Below, piece after piece: positions 43,637-54,588 of a DNA stretch of 64,000 nt. This DNA is from Alternaria dauci (lineage: Eukaryota; Ascomycota; Dothideomycetes; Pleosporales; Pleosporaceae). The notes beneath the pieces were generated by a model. The model did not search any database, was not told the DNA's origin, and saw only the letters and a program-made list of their open reading frames with translations. Location of the stretch: positions 1,240,001-1,304,000 of the forward strand of contig NC_091279.1 in the NCBI RefSeq assembly GCF_042100115.1. The letters are read 5' to 3'. The translations under genes and the position numbers were made by a program. How positions within the stretch are numbered: position 1 is the first letter of the stretch; every line of letters starts with the position of its first letter.

Positions 43637-44372
43637 ATGAGCGTGGCACTCAGCCGCAAACGTTCGCGCCTGACCATTGACGATGACGAGGACGAGGTGC
43701 AGTACCGCAGAGAGCCGTCGCCCACTCTGCCAGCATTGGGCGATGTCCTCAAGAGGTCCAAGACACAGTGCGAACTGGAAGAGCTAGACATGATCAGCCC
43801 AGAAGAGGCTTGGACTGTGGATGTCGACGCAATACTTGCCAGCAACACGCTCGCGACTCCACCGGGCAGCATGCTGGAAGCGCATCACAATTGGGCAAGG
43901 TACACAAAGCAGGATTCAATAGTAGTCTTGTGCGTGCAAGGAAATGTTCAAATACATTACGAGTTACTATGGTAAATGTGGTCCAATCCCATCCGCCCTA
44001 TTACTAACTTGCGACAGCTCTGCACTACCTGACCTCTACGCTTTCTCGCCCTCACTCCAAGCTCTCGTACTCTGCCACGACCCCTCGACACATAGACTCT
44101 CCTCTTCCGCGCCCTTCGCGCTGCCCATGATACAAGCCGCAACCCCCTCGAACAACCACTTCGTCCGCCTGGGCCTTTTACATCCTCTTGGTGGAGGCAA
44201 ATTCCCATTAGATGCACTTGTCGTGCTGGACAAGCAGAGTAGAAGAAGGCTGGTGCTACCGTTCGGTTGGGGTGCTGGTAAACACGCGGATACGCCGGCG
44301 GGGCGGAATATACAGATACGATTGATGGGGCTACTGAAGAGCTGTGTTGCGACTTTAGCACGGGAACAGTGA
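43637..44372 (+). CDS. Conserved fungal protein of unknown function, splice model tentative
   Basis: The first exon from the ATG at 43637 encodes MSVALSRKRSRLTIDDDEDE, a basic-then-acidic nuclear-type start, then SPTLPALGDVLKRSKTQCELEELD and PEEAWTVDVDAILAS. The second encodes LPDLYAFSPSLQALVLC, FVRLGLLHPLGGGKFPLDALVVLD and RRRLVLPFGWGAGKHAD, ending KSCVATLAREQ. Joining 43637-43899 to 44018-44372 removes a 118-bp intron with a perfect TACTAAC branch site and keeps phase, giving 205 residues. However, the second frame is open leftward to 43944 (MFKYITSYYGKCGPIP), which also looks coding but cannot be joined in phase by any acceptable intron I found. No known domain. The protein is probably real; the middle of the model is uncertain. 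Confidence 0.7.
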
Positions 44373-45458
44373 ATGTCATTGTACGACTCAGGTTGCATTG
44401 CGGACGCGAAAATGCCACGTCGACGTATACGCCTGGAGTATGTCGAGGAGTTCAGTATGCATGATGAGTAATCTGCCGTTTCCTCGAGTACCGCGAAAGA
44501 AGTGAAGCAGTGCGGAGAAGCCAAAGATAGGCTAATCTCTATTTTATGGTATTGACTCCAAGAGAATAAGCCAAATCACATTTACGGATGTTGAATGAGA
44601 GTGTGTTTTGCTTCTTGTAGGTCTCGTCATCGTCTTATGTCTATCTTTGAGGCCGATAGCTCACCAAACTGATGTTGTAGAAGGGCGATATCAGCCCGAA
44701 ACTGTCGGAGTCATAGCTGGTCTTACCAAAACGCAACCAACGAGGCAGTCATATCAGTGTACTTCAAGTGTATTTTAGTTGCCAGGCCTAGACTTGACTC
44801 TGCACCTCGTCTGTCCTTTCGCAGAAGTCTATAAAGTGTATTTAAGTTACGCAGTATTATGACAAGGCTAGGTTAACCTGATGACGAGCTAAATTATCTT
44901 AGTGATGAATGTTAGAGCATGAGCAAGCCTTAGTAACGAGGTTGACGACTAGCGCCTGGTAAGCTATCTGCCGAGCGCGCCCCGGGCAACGGCATTGCAC
45001 AGTACTGTGTCACCCCTTCTTCATCACAAGCACCACAAAAAAAAGAAAACATGGCAAAGGCTGTGTTATGTTATAACATTCCACCTCTTGCCTATAGTCG
45101 GCACACTCATCCCAGATACTGTATTCGAGCTTCCAGGGTGCTGCAGACCCGCACGACGTACTCGAAGAGCGACTTCTGTCACGAAAGGAATGATGTGAGA
45201 AGGCCTTTACATCGTCCCCCTTCGTGAAACCTGCGAGCGATAATGGAGGGAGAAGATTACCAAATGCGGCAGGAGACTCCTAGCCCCAGTCGTTGGAGCC
45301 ACTAACCTTGCTGTGATAACCTAATGTGGGTTCGACCAACCCCACCTTGCGATATATGATCATCCTCGCACTCTGTGCAGAGTCAACATCACTACTTGAA
45401 GCACCTAGGGAAACAGGCAAGACTGCAAAGACCACATACAAAATCGACATCAGCAAAA
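44373..45458. other. Intergenic region, 1.1 kb
   Basis: Holds the 3' flank of the preceding gene and the promoter of the aldehyde dehydrogenase. It is AT-richer, with no supported exon. A tRNA B-box-like string near 45329 was examined and rejected. Confidence 0.6.
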
Positions 45459-47001
45459 ATGCCTCAAGTCATCAAGCTGAAAGCACCCAATGGTCAAGAG
45501 TGGGAGCAGCCGACAGGCCTCTTCATCGAAAACGAATTCGTGGACTCATCATCACCATCTAACACAATAGAATCAATCGACCCCGCCACGGAAAAGCAGA
45601 TTGCTGTAGTACAGGCTGCCTCAGAGCAAGACGTTGATCGTGCAGTCCAAGCAGCAAAGAAAGCGTTGAAGAACCCGGAATGGAAGCAACTTGACGTTAC
45701 TCAACGTGGGCGACTCATGGCAAAGCTTGCAGACTTGATGGAAGACAACAAAACGCTTCTTGCCACTATCGATGCTTGGGATAATGGTAAGCCTCGCCAA
45801 ACACATGAGTTGGAGACACTAACGGTCGGTAGGCAAGCCTTACAACGTAGCCCTTAGCGAAGACCTTCCTGAAGCGTTTTCTACCATTCGCTACTACGCT
45901 GGTTGGGCAGACAAGATTTGCGGACAGACCATCAGCACGACGTCACAGAAGTTTGCATACACTCTACGCCAGCCCATCGGTGTCGTTGCCCAGATTATCC
46001 CTTGGAACTACCCCTTATCTATGGCTTGCTGGAAACTTGGACCTGCGTTGGCATGCGGTAATACGGTCGTGTTAAAAGCAGCAGAGCAGACACCGTTATC
46101 CATTCTCATTCTGGCCAAACTGATCAAGCAGGCTGGGTTCCCACCTGGCGTCGTGAATATCTTGAACGGATTCGGACGGGAAGCAGGTGCGGCGTTGGTA
46201 CAACATCCCCTCGTCGACAAAGTCGCTTTCACGGGCTCCACGACTACAGCTACTCAGATTATGAAGATGGCCGCAGTAGGACTGAAGAACATCACTTTGG
46301 AGACTGGAGGCAAGTCCCCATTGATCGTCTTTGAGGATGCCGATATGGAGCAGGCGGTACGATGGTCGCACGTAGGTATCATGTCGAACCAAGGGCAGAT
46401 ATGCACAGCCACTTCGCGAATACTTGTCCAGGAATCAGTATTCGATACTTTCATCTCCCAATTCCGCCAGCAGATCAAAGATGTTTCCATCATCGGCGAT
46501 CAATGGAGCGAGAACACATTCCAAGGCCCCCAAGTCACCAAGCAGCAATATGAACGGGTGCTGTCATATGTCGACATTGGTAAATCTGAAGGCGCAGAGT
46601 TGATAGAAGGCGGAGAGGCTTGTGAAGGCAATGGCTACTATGTCAAGCCTACAGTATTTACAAAGGTCTCGCCCGGTATGCGCATCTACCGGGAGGAGAT
46701 TTTCGGCCCCTTCGTCGTGATTGCCACTTTCTCAAGTGAAGAGGAGGCGGTGAACATGGCCAACGACTCAATCTTCGGTCTTGGTAGTGCTATTTTCACA
46801 AAAGACCTCGAAAGGGCTCACAGGGTGGCTTCGGAGATTGAATCGGGCATGGTATGGGTAAACAGCAGTCAAGATTATGACTATAGGATACCTTTTGGCG
46901 GTGTGAAACAGAGTGGCATTGGAAGGGAGCTTGGCGAAGCAGGACTGGAGGCCTATTCACAAGTGAAGGCTGTACATATTAACATGGGTAACAAGCTGTA
47001 G
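45459..47001 (+). CDS. NAD(P)-dependent aldehyde dehydrogenase
   Basis: Oxidises aldehydes to acids; probably cytosolic, since no targeting peptide is visible from the ATG at 45459 (MPQVIKLKAPNGQEWEQPTG). Exons are 45459-45786 and 45833-47001, giving 498 residues, the usual size. Motifs in order: PWNYPLSMACWKLGPALACG with the cofactor-site KAAEQTPLS, then FTGSTTTATQIMK, then ETGGKSPLIVFEDAD holding the general base Glu266. The catalytic nucleophile is Cys300 in NQGQICTATSR. Then EEIFGPFVV and, near the end, PFGGVKQSGIGRELGEAGL. All catalytic residues are present. The resemblance is to the ALDH1/2-type group including fungal aldA, but substrate cannot be read from sequence. The frame is open 28 codons upstream of the chosen ATG without an obvious better start. 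Confidence 0.95.
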
Positions 47002-50000
47002 ATCTATTGGTGGGACAATGATGGTGATCAGAGATATCAATACGCCTTGCTATACGCGTGTTTATACCTCCGCTATGACCTCGTCGTCAAGCTCGACCAA
47101 CTGCACCAATCTCACTTGTAGCTGAAGCCATTATTGGGATCGAGATCTAGAGGTATTTCAAGAGCCGAAAGAGAGCGGTGGGACCATGAGCATGGGTTGC
47201 AAGCTGCCGAGAAAAGACGGTAGTCATGATTCAACTAATGCTCAATCGAGAGATGACAGTCCACGTGTTTCAACACCCTGAACCAGTCGCGTGCAAGCGT
47301 TTTTGACAGACCATTTCTGACAGGGACTGGTAACCACGAGTAAAAGGCTAGGGCCAAACGACACTGTCGGTATTACACAAATGCCCCACAACTTAAGGTT
47401 CTGGTACCGCAAAAAACAAATAATGTGCATCTTGTAGACGTTAGCTTTCGTTTATGCTAATGCACATCCTCATCAAGGCGGCTAACGGGTTAGCCGCTAC
47501 GCCACGGCCACGCCCCCCATCACCCCTTCATTCCATTTGTACAAGCCGTACTAACATGCACTACTTTCTTAGCTTCCAACCGTCTGATAAGACTCCAAGT
47601 GCACGGGTTTACTGTATTGACGCCATTCGTGACGTTTTTGATCCTGGCGGATCAATCGAGAGTTATTTCCAGTACCACACCATCGGCTCACTTCCAAGGT
47701 TGTCATCTTCAATTCCGCCCAAGCTTCTGAGAGGTTGGACACAGACGCGGCCACGAAAGTAAACCACGAGTGGTGGCTGTTGACAAACCTGCTCATCTGT
47801 CACGTTTACCCGCTCGGTGTTACTAAGCCGGCAACTTGGGGTTGTGTTCGCTTCGCACCGGCTTCCCCAATTTGAAACGGACTTCCGCTTCTACCTAGGT
47901 GATCTATACACAACTCGATGGCAGATAAGACAGGGAGACGACCGGATTGGTGTGAAAGGATAAAGGGTATTGACAATAAAATAGCAAATCAGAGTCGAAA
48001 AAATACGCAGCAACGCAAACATGAACCACCTGGGCGTGTACACGAGAGCTACTCCCACCCCTCTTGTCATAACCCATACCCCACACACACACGTGTAACC
48101 ACACCCATATGTATGGACGAAATACCTAAGAAAGCATCCAGTACGCATTCACGAAAGGCAACAATGAATCGGACTACGATAAGCGAAATCTGTCACGCAC
48201 CAGATGTCTCTGTCGGTGTGGACAGCCATCCCTGTCCCTAGCCAATGGATATGTTCATGTTACCTAGAAGGTTCAATATCGGCATAATGTCCTGATGGCA
48301 TGAGAACAGACACGTTACATGTGCTTTTTCCCATGGCAATGACAACTTGTGCTAAGCGCGAAGGTGGCTTGCGGGAAGGAAAAAGCAAACAAGATAGGGG
48401 AAAGCGGACCTGGCTTCAACTTCTTGACACATGAATTTCCGCACCGTCTGTTCACGGTAGATCTGATATATCGGGAAAACAATCCTTTGATCTAGATCGC
48501 GACGACGACGCGTGGATTGTGGGTAATGGTCGTAGTCGTTTGCTGGTTGTTCATGCGGGCCGGGGCATTTTAGCGTGAGTAAAAAGAGGGGGATTGCGCA
48601 CACAGACAAGATCTCGACGATCGATCTCCAAGCCTTCTTGGTGTCCCCCCCCCCTCGAATACGATACGAACTTGCCCGTTTGTGTGCATTCACGATTGTG
48701 GGATCTTGACCCGCACCTCTCGGAGTTGAGCAAGACGCCCTCTATGCAAGGAAGACGGTGTGAAGATGCAGGGTGTTGACACCACAAGGCAAACGCAGGG
48801 GCATCATCGCTCTTGCAGCGTGATACCACCTTGGAAAACCTGCATACACGTCGGCTTTTGGAATCCAGCCAGTCACAACAGTGCAAGCCTTTTACCAAGA
48901 TTGCTCTCCGATCGGAAGGCGTTGCGACCGCAGATTCGGCGCGCGCTACAGCCTGCCATCTGCACACCATCGGTGAACTTGACATTGCAGAATGCACTCG
49001 ATGAAGCAGGCCCTTTGTGTCGTGCCGTGAGCGTTGTCACATGTCATCACGTGCGAGGCTTCTACTTGTCATTGCCGAAATCTTGGCAGGATTGTTCCTA
49101 CCGCAATTTGATTGCAATGCCCTTTTGTGACTGCGCCGTCTTCCGTTCGCGCATCTCCTATGTGGCACAATTGCGCTGGTAGCGGCTGAAGATGAGGTTT
49201 CAGAGCTGATATGCACGGGATAAATGCGGTAGTGAAGCGGTATGGTGGGCCGGAGCCAAGTTTTATCTCCAGCCTGGCTGCTGTATTTGGTGCGTTCCTG
49301 GACCACCGTACGAGGTGGCCAATCAGGTGCGTCTAGTCCTGGATGCAATTTACATAGTAATGCAGCGGTGTTGTTGGTATGTCAAGTGCAACGTTCCTGA
49401 TAGCATTACTCGCGAATTCCAGGTCCAACTGCCGAGGACGCTGCCAGCGTACAAATGTGCCAGGGTCGACGGAAATGCTTTGGTGCCGCGACTTCCGATT
49501 CGCTGCATATCACAGTTGATAACATGTTCTGTCTACGCCGGCTGCACTGGGTTTGCGGTGGAATTTTGGCCTTATGAGCCGTAAGCGATGCATCGCGCGT
49601 GTAGGCGAAGTGCAATTCAGAGAGTAGAGAGTTATATCAAACGTCACATATAGACAGAGTGTCGTGAGGAAGGATCCTTCCGTGCGAAGCTCCACTTGCA
49701 AGAAAAACCATCGGTCGGCCCAATGCAACCGCAGCCCGTCTCTTGCCTTTTCCAACCAGGCTGCATAAAAGGCCCTGTCTTTTGACAGCTGTCATTGTCA
49801 CGGTTGTGATGAAAAGCGTAGTCTTGCAGACGCGGCTTGTCCTGTGATGACGGCAGGGGGATCCGTTCAGGTCCATCTATTCACTCGGCTACTAACTGTG
49901 AGGGGACAGATTTACGGCGCCACGAGTCAGGACACTGGCAGCGCAAAGAGGCAACGGGGAAATTCCGCCGGCACGCACGCCCAACGGCAGTTTTCTTACG

Positions 50001-52622
50001 TGAGGTGAGATGCGCACAAGACACCCCCGTGATTCCACACGACGGATGACGAGTCAGCAATAATGTGGATGGCGCGCGAAGCGAGGGAACCGAACCGATG
50101 TTGTTTGGTGACAGCCTTGGGCGGTGGAGGGGCCAATCAAACAATGGATGGGTCGAGCTTCCAGGGAGAGCCTGCGACTCGAACGGCGGCCTGTGTAGTA
50201 TTAACCTGCGGCGCCAGCGAGGGGGGGGGCAACTCCACTCCAAGGATATGCTCTTGCGGCTAGTGTTTCGCTGGAACCGATGGAGGACGGTCGCGAGTGC
50301 TGTCTGTGCATTCCCGCGTGGCCGATGATGTATCGCCAAGCGGGGGAAGCGGAAAAGGATATGAAGGGCAGCTGCCCACTACTGCTAGATTAGGAAGGAA
50401 TTGACGCGTGGGTACGGTGCTTTGTCTAGAGCATCCAAGTTCATGCATGGAAGATTGCCTTGTACAGCAAAACTTGTTAACAAACGGGGGCCTTAATTCT
50501 GGGCCAGGTCCGACGGCTACGTGGCTTCATTGTGCGGTTTGCGTCGTGGGCGGATAGCTCCCAGGCAGGCTCGGGTTGAGCAACAAGGCCTTTGGGGCCC
50601 AAACCTCGTCAGCTCCCTGGCACACACACACAAACACACACCACACCATACACACCCGGCACGTGCTATGACGTACACGATGCAAGCGTGCTCATGCCGC
50701 ATGCTGCCGAAGCACATTAAGCGGCAATTGAGCATTGTTTTCGGCATGGCAGCCAGGGTGTAGGTCCGGGTACAGCAAGTTTGCAATCACGTTACGGACC
50801 GATTGTATACCCACCTGCTCAGACAGCCGTCCAGGCGTTGTGACTCGACGAGCGCTCCCGTAGCCTCGCGCCCCTAGCCAGCGACGCAAGCCGTTAGCAC
50901 GCCCCGAGAGAGTTTTGCCTGCGCTAGAGCCTAGATCTGCAATCGACACCCAGCGTTTCCCGAAAGGCGCTTCGTGCTCCGAGCGATCGACGCCGACTAT
51001 TTATACAAGAACGTTGCAAGGGCGTTCCGAGGTCTTTGAACCCAGTGATTCGGATCTGTTGCGGGTGCATTCTCTTCACTTTGGTCAATTCTAAGCGACC
51101 GATTGGGTTTGCATGCATTTCTGCGTGAGGCTAACACCAAAGATCAGCAGGCAGTCGCGTGAGAGAGGCGTGGCGAAGCCTGGAAGAACCGCATCCAAAC
51201 CGTCATGATTGGTGGGGCCCATGACGCCGCCCAGGTCGACACTGCGGATGAGGTCATAAGCAATTGTGGCTCAATTGTACCTCTTTGATGTCTACATCTC
51301 CATCTACTGGCCGCACAAAACAAAATCATTTGTAATCTCATGTGCAAATACCAAACCCAATACCCGCGGGCCACACACGCACACACGTGCAGCGTGAGCA
51401 GGCGGAAAAGAAGAAAAGAAAAAAGCTTTTGCCTGCCTCGCCGTTGCGCTGTGTCGCCGCTGGTCAGCCACATCTCAAATCCACCATGATCCAGCTTAAA
51501 ATCGATATTCGAGAGCATACCGGACTCGGCCAAACTCAAGTACCGCCGAAAGACTCCGCTGTACCGGAATGAGGAAGTCGAGCGACGAATTATGATTAGC
51601 CGCGATAGCGAGTTCAACAGCGTTGGCGACTCGGGAAGCCCCGCTCGGCAGCCGTCAGCCGTGTTGTCCTATTCCGTTTCTGCGCGTAGCAATGTAAGGG
51701 TGTGGCTAGTCATGCAGGTAATTCGGATAGCGTGAGCTGGAACACGCCCAGGGCGCCTGATTCGCTGCTCCGCCCAGTGCGAGCCATTAGATCATGTCGA
51801 CACGCTAGAGCGTCGTTGTGATTGAATTTGCCCGCTGTTGTTGTACAGTTGAAAGTTGAGACTGCGTCAATAAAGGCTGCATCCAGGTGGCAAGGGTGGC
51901 CCAGAGATCGATCGTGATACCGGAACTCTGTTCCCAGCGGATCCATATTGATTGATACTTTGGGTTTCGTACCGAACCGTTTTGACGCTCGTCGCTTGTG
52001 CGGGGCTTGGTGCAACCTTGTCCGAGCACCGAATGCTGGGCCCCCAATGCTTGGATAAGGTTTGCGAGTTTCGCGCTTTGGTAACAGGGTCGTTAGTGGA
52101 GATTCGACTCATGCAGTGGTCCAGCAGTTGTGAAGAAGACATCAGATTGGGTATAGTAGCAAAATCGTCGAGTAGCAGCTGGTGTGATAGGCACATGCTG
52201 TCGGCACCGGACATGGAGCGCGAACGAACGAGGTGCGAAACATGCATGTGGGAGTGTACCTCGTACACCAGGTGATACATGGCATCGTGGAGTGCGCACA
52301 TCTAAGCGACAACATGATAAGCGCTGCTCATCGGAGAGAGCTGAGGTGGCGCAGAATACATAACGCCGGGAGAAGGGTAACACTGTCGAGAATGATAACG
52401 CCGATCCTTTTTCTTATCCATCTCTTTCAAACAGTAAACCCTTGTATAGTACCAAATACCAAAAATAGCAGCCAAGGCAAGAGCGTGAAGACGACCGGAT
52501 GGGGGTATAGCGGAGGATCTTCTTTTGCTGTCATGAACACCAACCCAAATGCAAATGCGGACGTGAATCGAAGGATGACTTTCGTGTGCGGAAGCGTAAT
52601 CGTGAACAGTGTAATGTAGACA
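47002..52622. other. 5.6 kb without a credible gene
   Basis: Open frames here are under 160 codons, overlap on both strands and carry no recognisable domain, signal peptide or coherent splice sites. Composition features seen: ten C at 48645-48654, nine G at 50221-50229, and a CA-rich microsatellite at 50621-50658. No transposon ends or tRNA were seen. A fast-evolving small gene or long non-coding RNA may hide here. Confidence 0.5.
50621..50658 (+). repeat. Imperfect CA microsatellite
   Basis: CA dinucleotides interrupted by single-base changes over about 38 bp in an otherwise unremarkable intergenic region. Confidence 0.85.
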
Positions 52623-54173
52623 TTAATGACCTAGGGAACGGACAGGTGGTGTTGGATTCGACGGAGGGTCAAATGTTACTACTTTCCGGTACTTGGAGGC
52701 TTCGTGAGGTATCTCAGACTTTCGCTTGGCAGAAACAGGATGGGCTGGAGGACTGGCAGGTGAAGGGTCCTCTATGCTTCTACTCCGTGACTTGTGGGCT
52801 GCTTCTGTCTCTGGTGGACTGGTTGCAGCAGGAGCGCACATCTGGTGTTGACGTACCCAATGCGCGTACGCTTCGTCGGCATATTTGGTGTGATTTTCCA
52901 GTCGTTTGATGTAGTCTTCGGTTAGTCTCGTCTGCTCGCGGATGTTCTGCGCAGGTGAACCCAGTCGAAACTGGTTTTCTCCGGGTAAAGGCCGCTTCCA
53001 GCGAACACCGCAGTTTTTGCATCGCTCCACTTGGGGTGTGTTTTGCTGCTGAAGTTGCGCCGGATCCTCCATAGGGGGAGGAGCTGCCGTCGTGATGGCC
53101 AAGATGGCCTGCTCCACAGAAGGCTTGATAGTGTGCTCAGGCGATGGCTGTTCTTCGGGAGTCTCCACTGGCACAGGGGCTGTTGGATGGGGGTCTGGCC
53201 GGGGTCTTTGGTTCGGCGGCATGTTTTCCGAGGTGTATACGGTGTTGAATCTTACGTTGTAGCGTTGATGTCGTCCAATGCCGTTTGTTTGATCCAATGT
53301 TGGAGATGGTAGTGGTCTCCTGGAGGCAGGCTCTGTGTTGGCGTCCCGCGCTTTCTCTGGCGACCTGGGAGATTCGGCAAAAGCGTGAGCGTTTGAGGAT
53401 GACGATGGCGAGGTTGCTCCGTTTTGGTTGCGGGTCCCTGTCTCTGCAGATGGTTGATCTGAGCGGTATTCGCTCGCCGGGGAATGGGGAGAAGCGGGAC
53501 CAGCAGGATGAGAGATGGGCCGGGAAGCGTTTGACTGACGACCATTACCCACAGCAGGGTGAAAATACGAAAAGGCAAGAGCAGAGGCAGCAGCAGTGGG
53601 TTCGGCTTCTTTTGCGTTGTCGAAACGATGCTGGGAAATGGCCGAGTCTTGGCGCAGACCGGCAATTGGTGGTGGCTGCGATGATGCAGCAGCGTCCTGG
53701 TTGCTATACGGGGCAGCAGTTGGCTGGGGCAGTGAGAGGGGAAACCTTTGATTGTGATGATGATGTTGCTGTTGCTGCTCTGGTGCAAGGGGTGGGATTC
53801 TGGTGTTGGTGGGGCTGTCGGACAATGTCAGCATCACGCTTGCCGCAAGCTCTGTGACGGCTACTTACCTGACGTGCGGGCTCGCGTGATTGATTGGTGT
53901 GAAAGAGGCTTGCGGTGTGGAGTTGGCAAAGTCGATGGCAGCGAGCGTCGTAGTCGTCGACGTCGTCGTCGTAGTAGTGGTCGGGGGCGTAATTTGCGAG
54001 ACAGGCCGGTCGGCGTTGTTTGCTGGTGGCGGCACAAAGTCACGCGGGCGGTGCAGGACTGAGTCGGACGACGACGAGGTCAGCTCAGCAAAGCTGGGGA
54101 GAGTGCGCTGCTGGGGAAAGCGGTTGGGGTCGGGCTGCGGGTGCCTGCGTAGATGCCAGTCGCTCCCCATCAT
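52623..54173 (-). CDS. Low-complexity protein with a CxxC-W-K-R-P element, possible regulator
   Basis: Exons are 53869-54173 and 52623-53814 with a 54-bp intron in phase 2, giving 498 residues from the first of two adjacent ATGs. The N-terminus MMGSDWHLRRHPQPDPNRF leads into RTLPSFAELTSS, then a Thr-rich run, Gln/His-rich and Ser/Pro-rich stretches. The only ordered-looking part is near residues 365-440: ERCKNCGVRWKRPLPGENQF, in which two Cys are spaced CxxC and followed by Trp-Lys-Arg-Pro. A helical LTEDYIKRLENHTKYADEAY follows, then a basic nuclear-type SAKRKSEIPHEASKYRK. The CxxC-W-R/K element recalls half of a GATA-type finger, but the second CxxC is absent, so I do not call it a GATA factor. 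Large gene-free flanks on both sides are what one sees around developmental regulators. Function unknown. Confidence 0.75.
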
Positions 54174-54494
54174 GGCATTCGGTCGTCTTAAGTTACTATC
54201 TGGCGGTCAAGCGGCGGCGGCGGCAGCAGTGGGAGTTGAGGAAGAAGGGCAGGGTCGCACAAGGAGTAGGGTCTCACGGCAAGAGTGGAAAGGGTCTAGC
54301 ATTTGCAGCGACTTGTTGTGCAGCTCCGCTCAGCAACAAGCGGCTGGCGGCCCTAGTTGGGGGGCTTGGGACATGGGCATGTCACTGGTTTGCGCAGGCT
54401 GCGGGGGAAAGGCACTGCTGCACTGTGAAAGAGAGCTTTGGGGGGGGCCCACTTGAGATGGCATGCAGCGGGGACCTGATGCCGTCGACACACA

Positions 54495-54537
54495 CCCATG
54501 TCTTCCCATGTCTTCCCACGTCCGCCCATGCCGCCCA
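54495..54537 (+). repeat. 10-bp degenerate tandem repeat (CCCATGTCTT)
   Basis: Two exact units at 54495-54514, a third with two substitutions and a shortened fourth, lying about 320-365 bp upstream of the divergently read gene at 54173. Shortly beyond it AGCCACCCATG occurs twice, at 54543-54553 and 54565-54575. Confidence 0.75.
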
Positions 54538-54569
54538 CCCACAGCCACCCATGTCTGCGACCAGAGCCA

Positions 54570-54588
54570 CCCATGCTGCCAGCATGGG
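54570..54588. repeat. Short perfect inverted repeat
   Basis: CCCATGCT, a 3-base loop, then AGCATGGG: an 8-bp perfect stem directly following the tandem repeats, suitable as a dimer binding site or hairpin. Function is unknown. Confidence 0.75.

Noticed and set aside
45325..45350. tRNA B-box-like string GGGTTCGACCAACCCC
   Set aside because: The T-arm does not close with a 7-base loop, and no A-box or cloverleaf can be drawn upstream.
48645..48654. Homopolymer runs (C10 at 48645 and 54707, G9 at 30982 and 50221)
   Set aside because: Common in fungal intergenic DNA and prone to sequencing error; no functional signal can be claimed.
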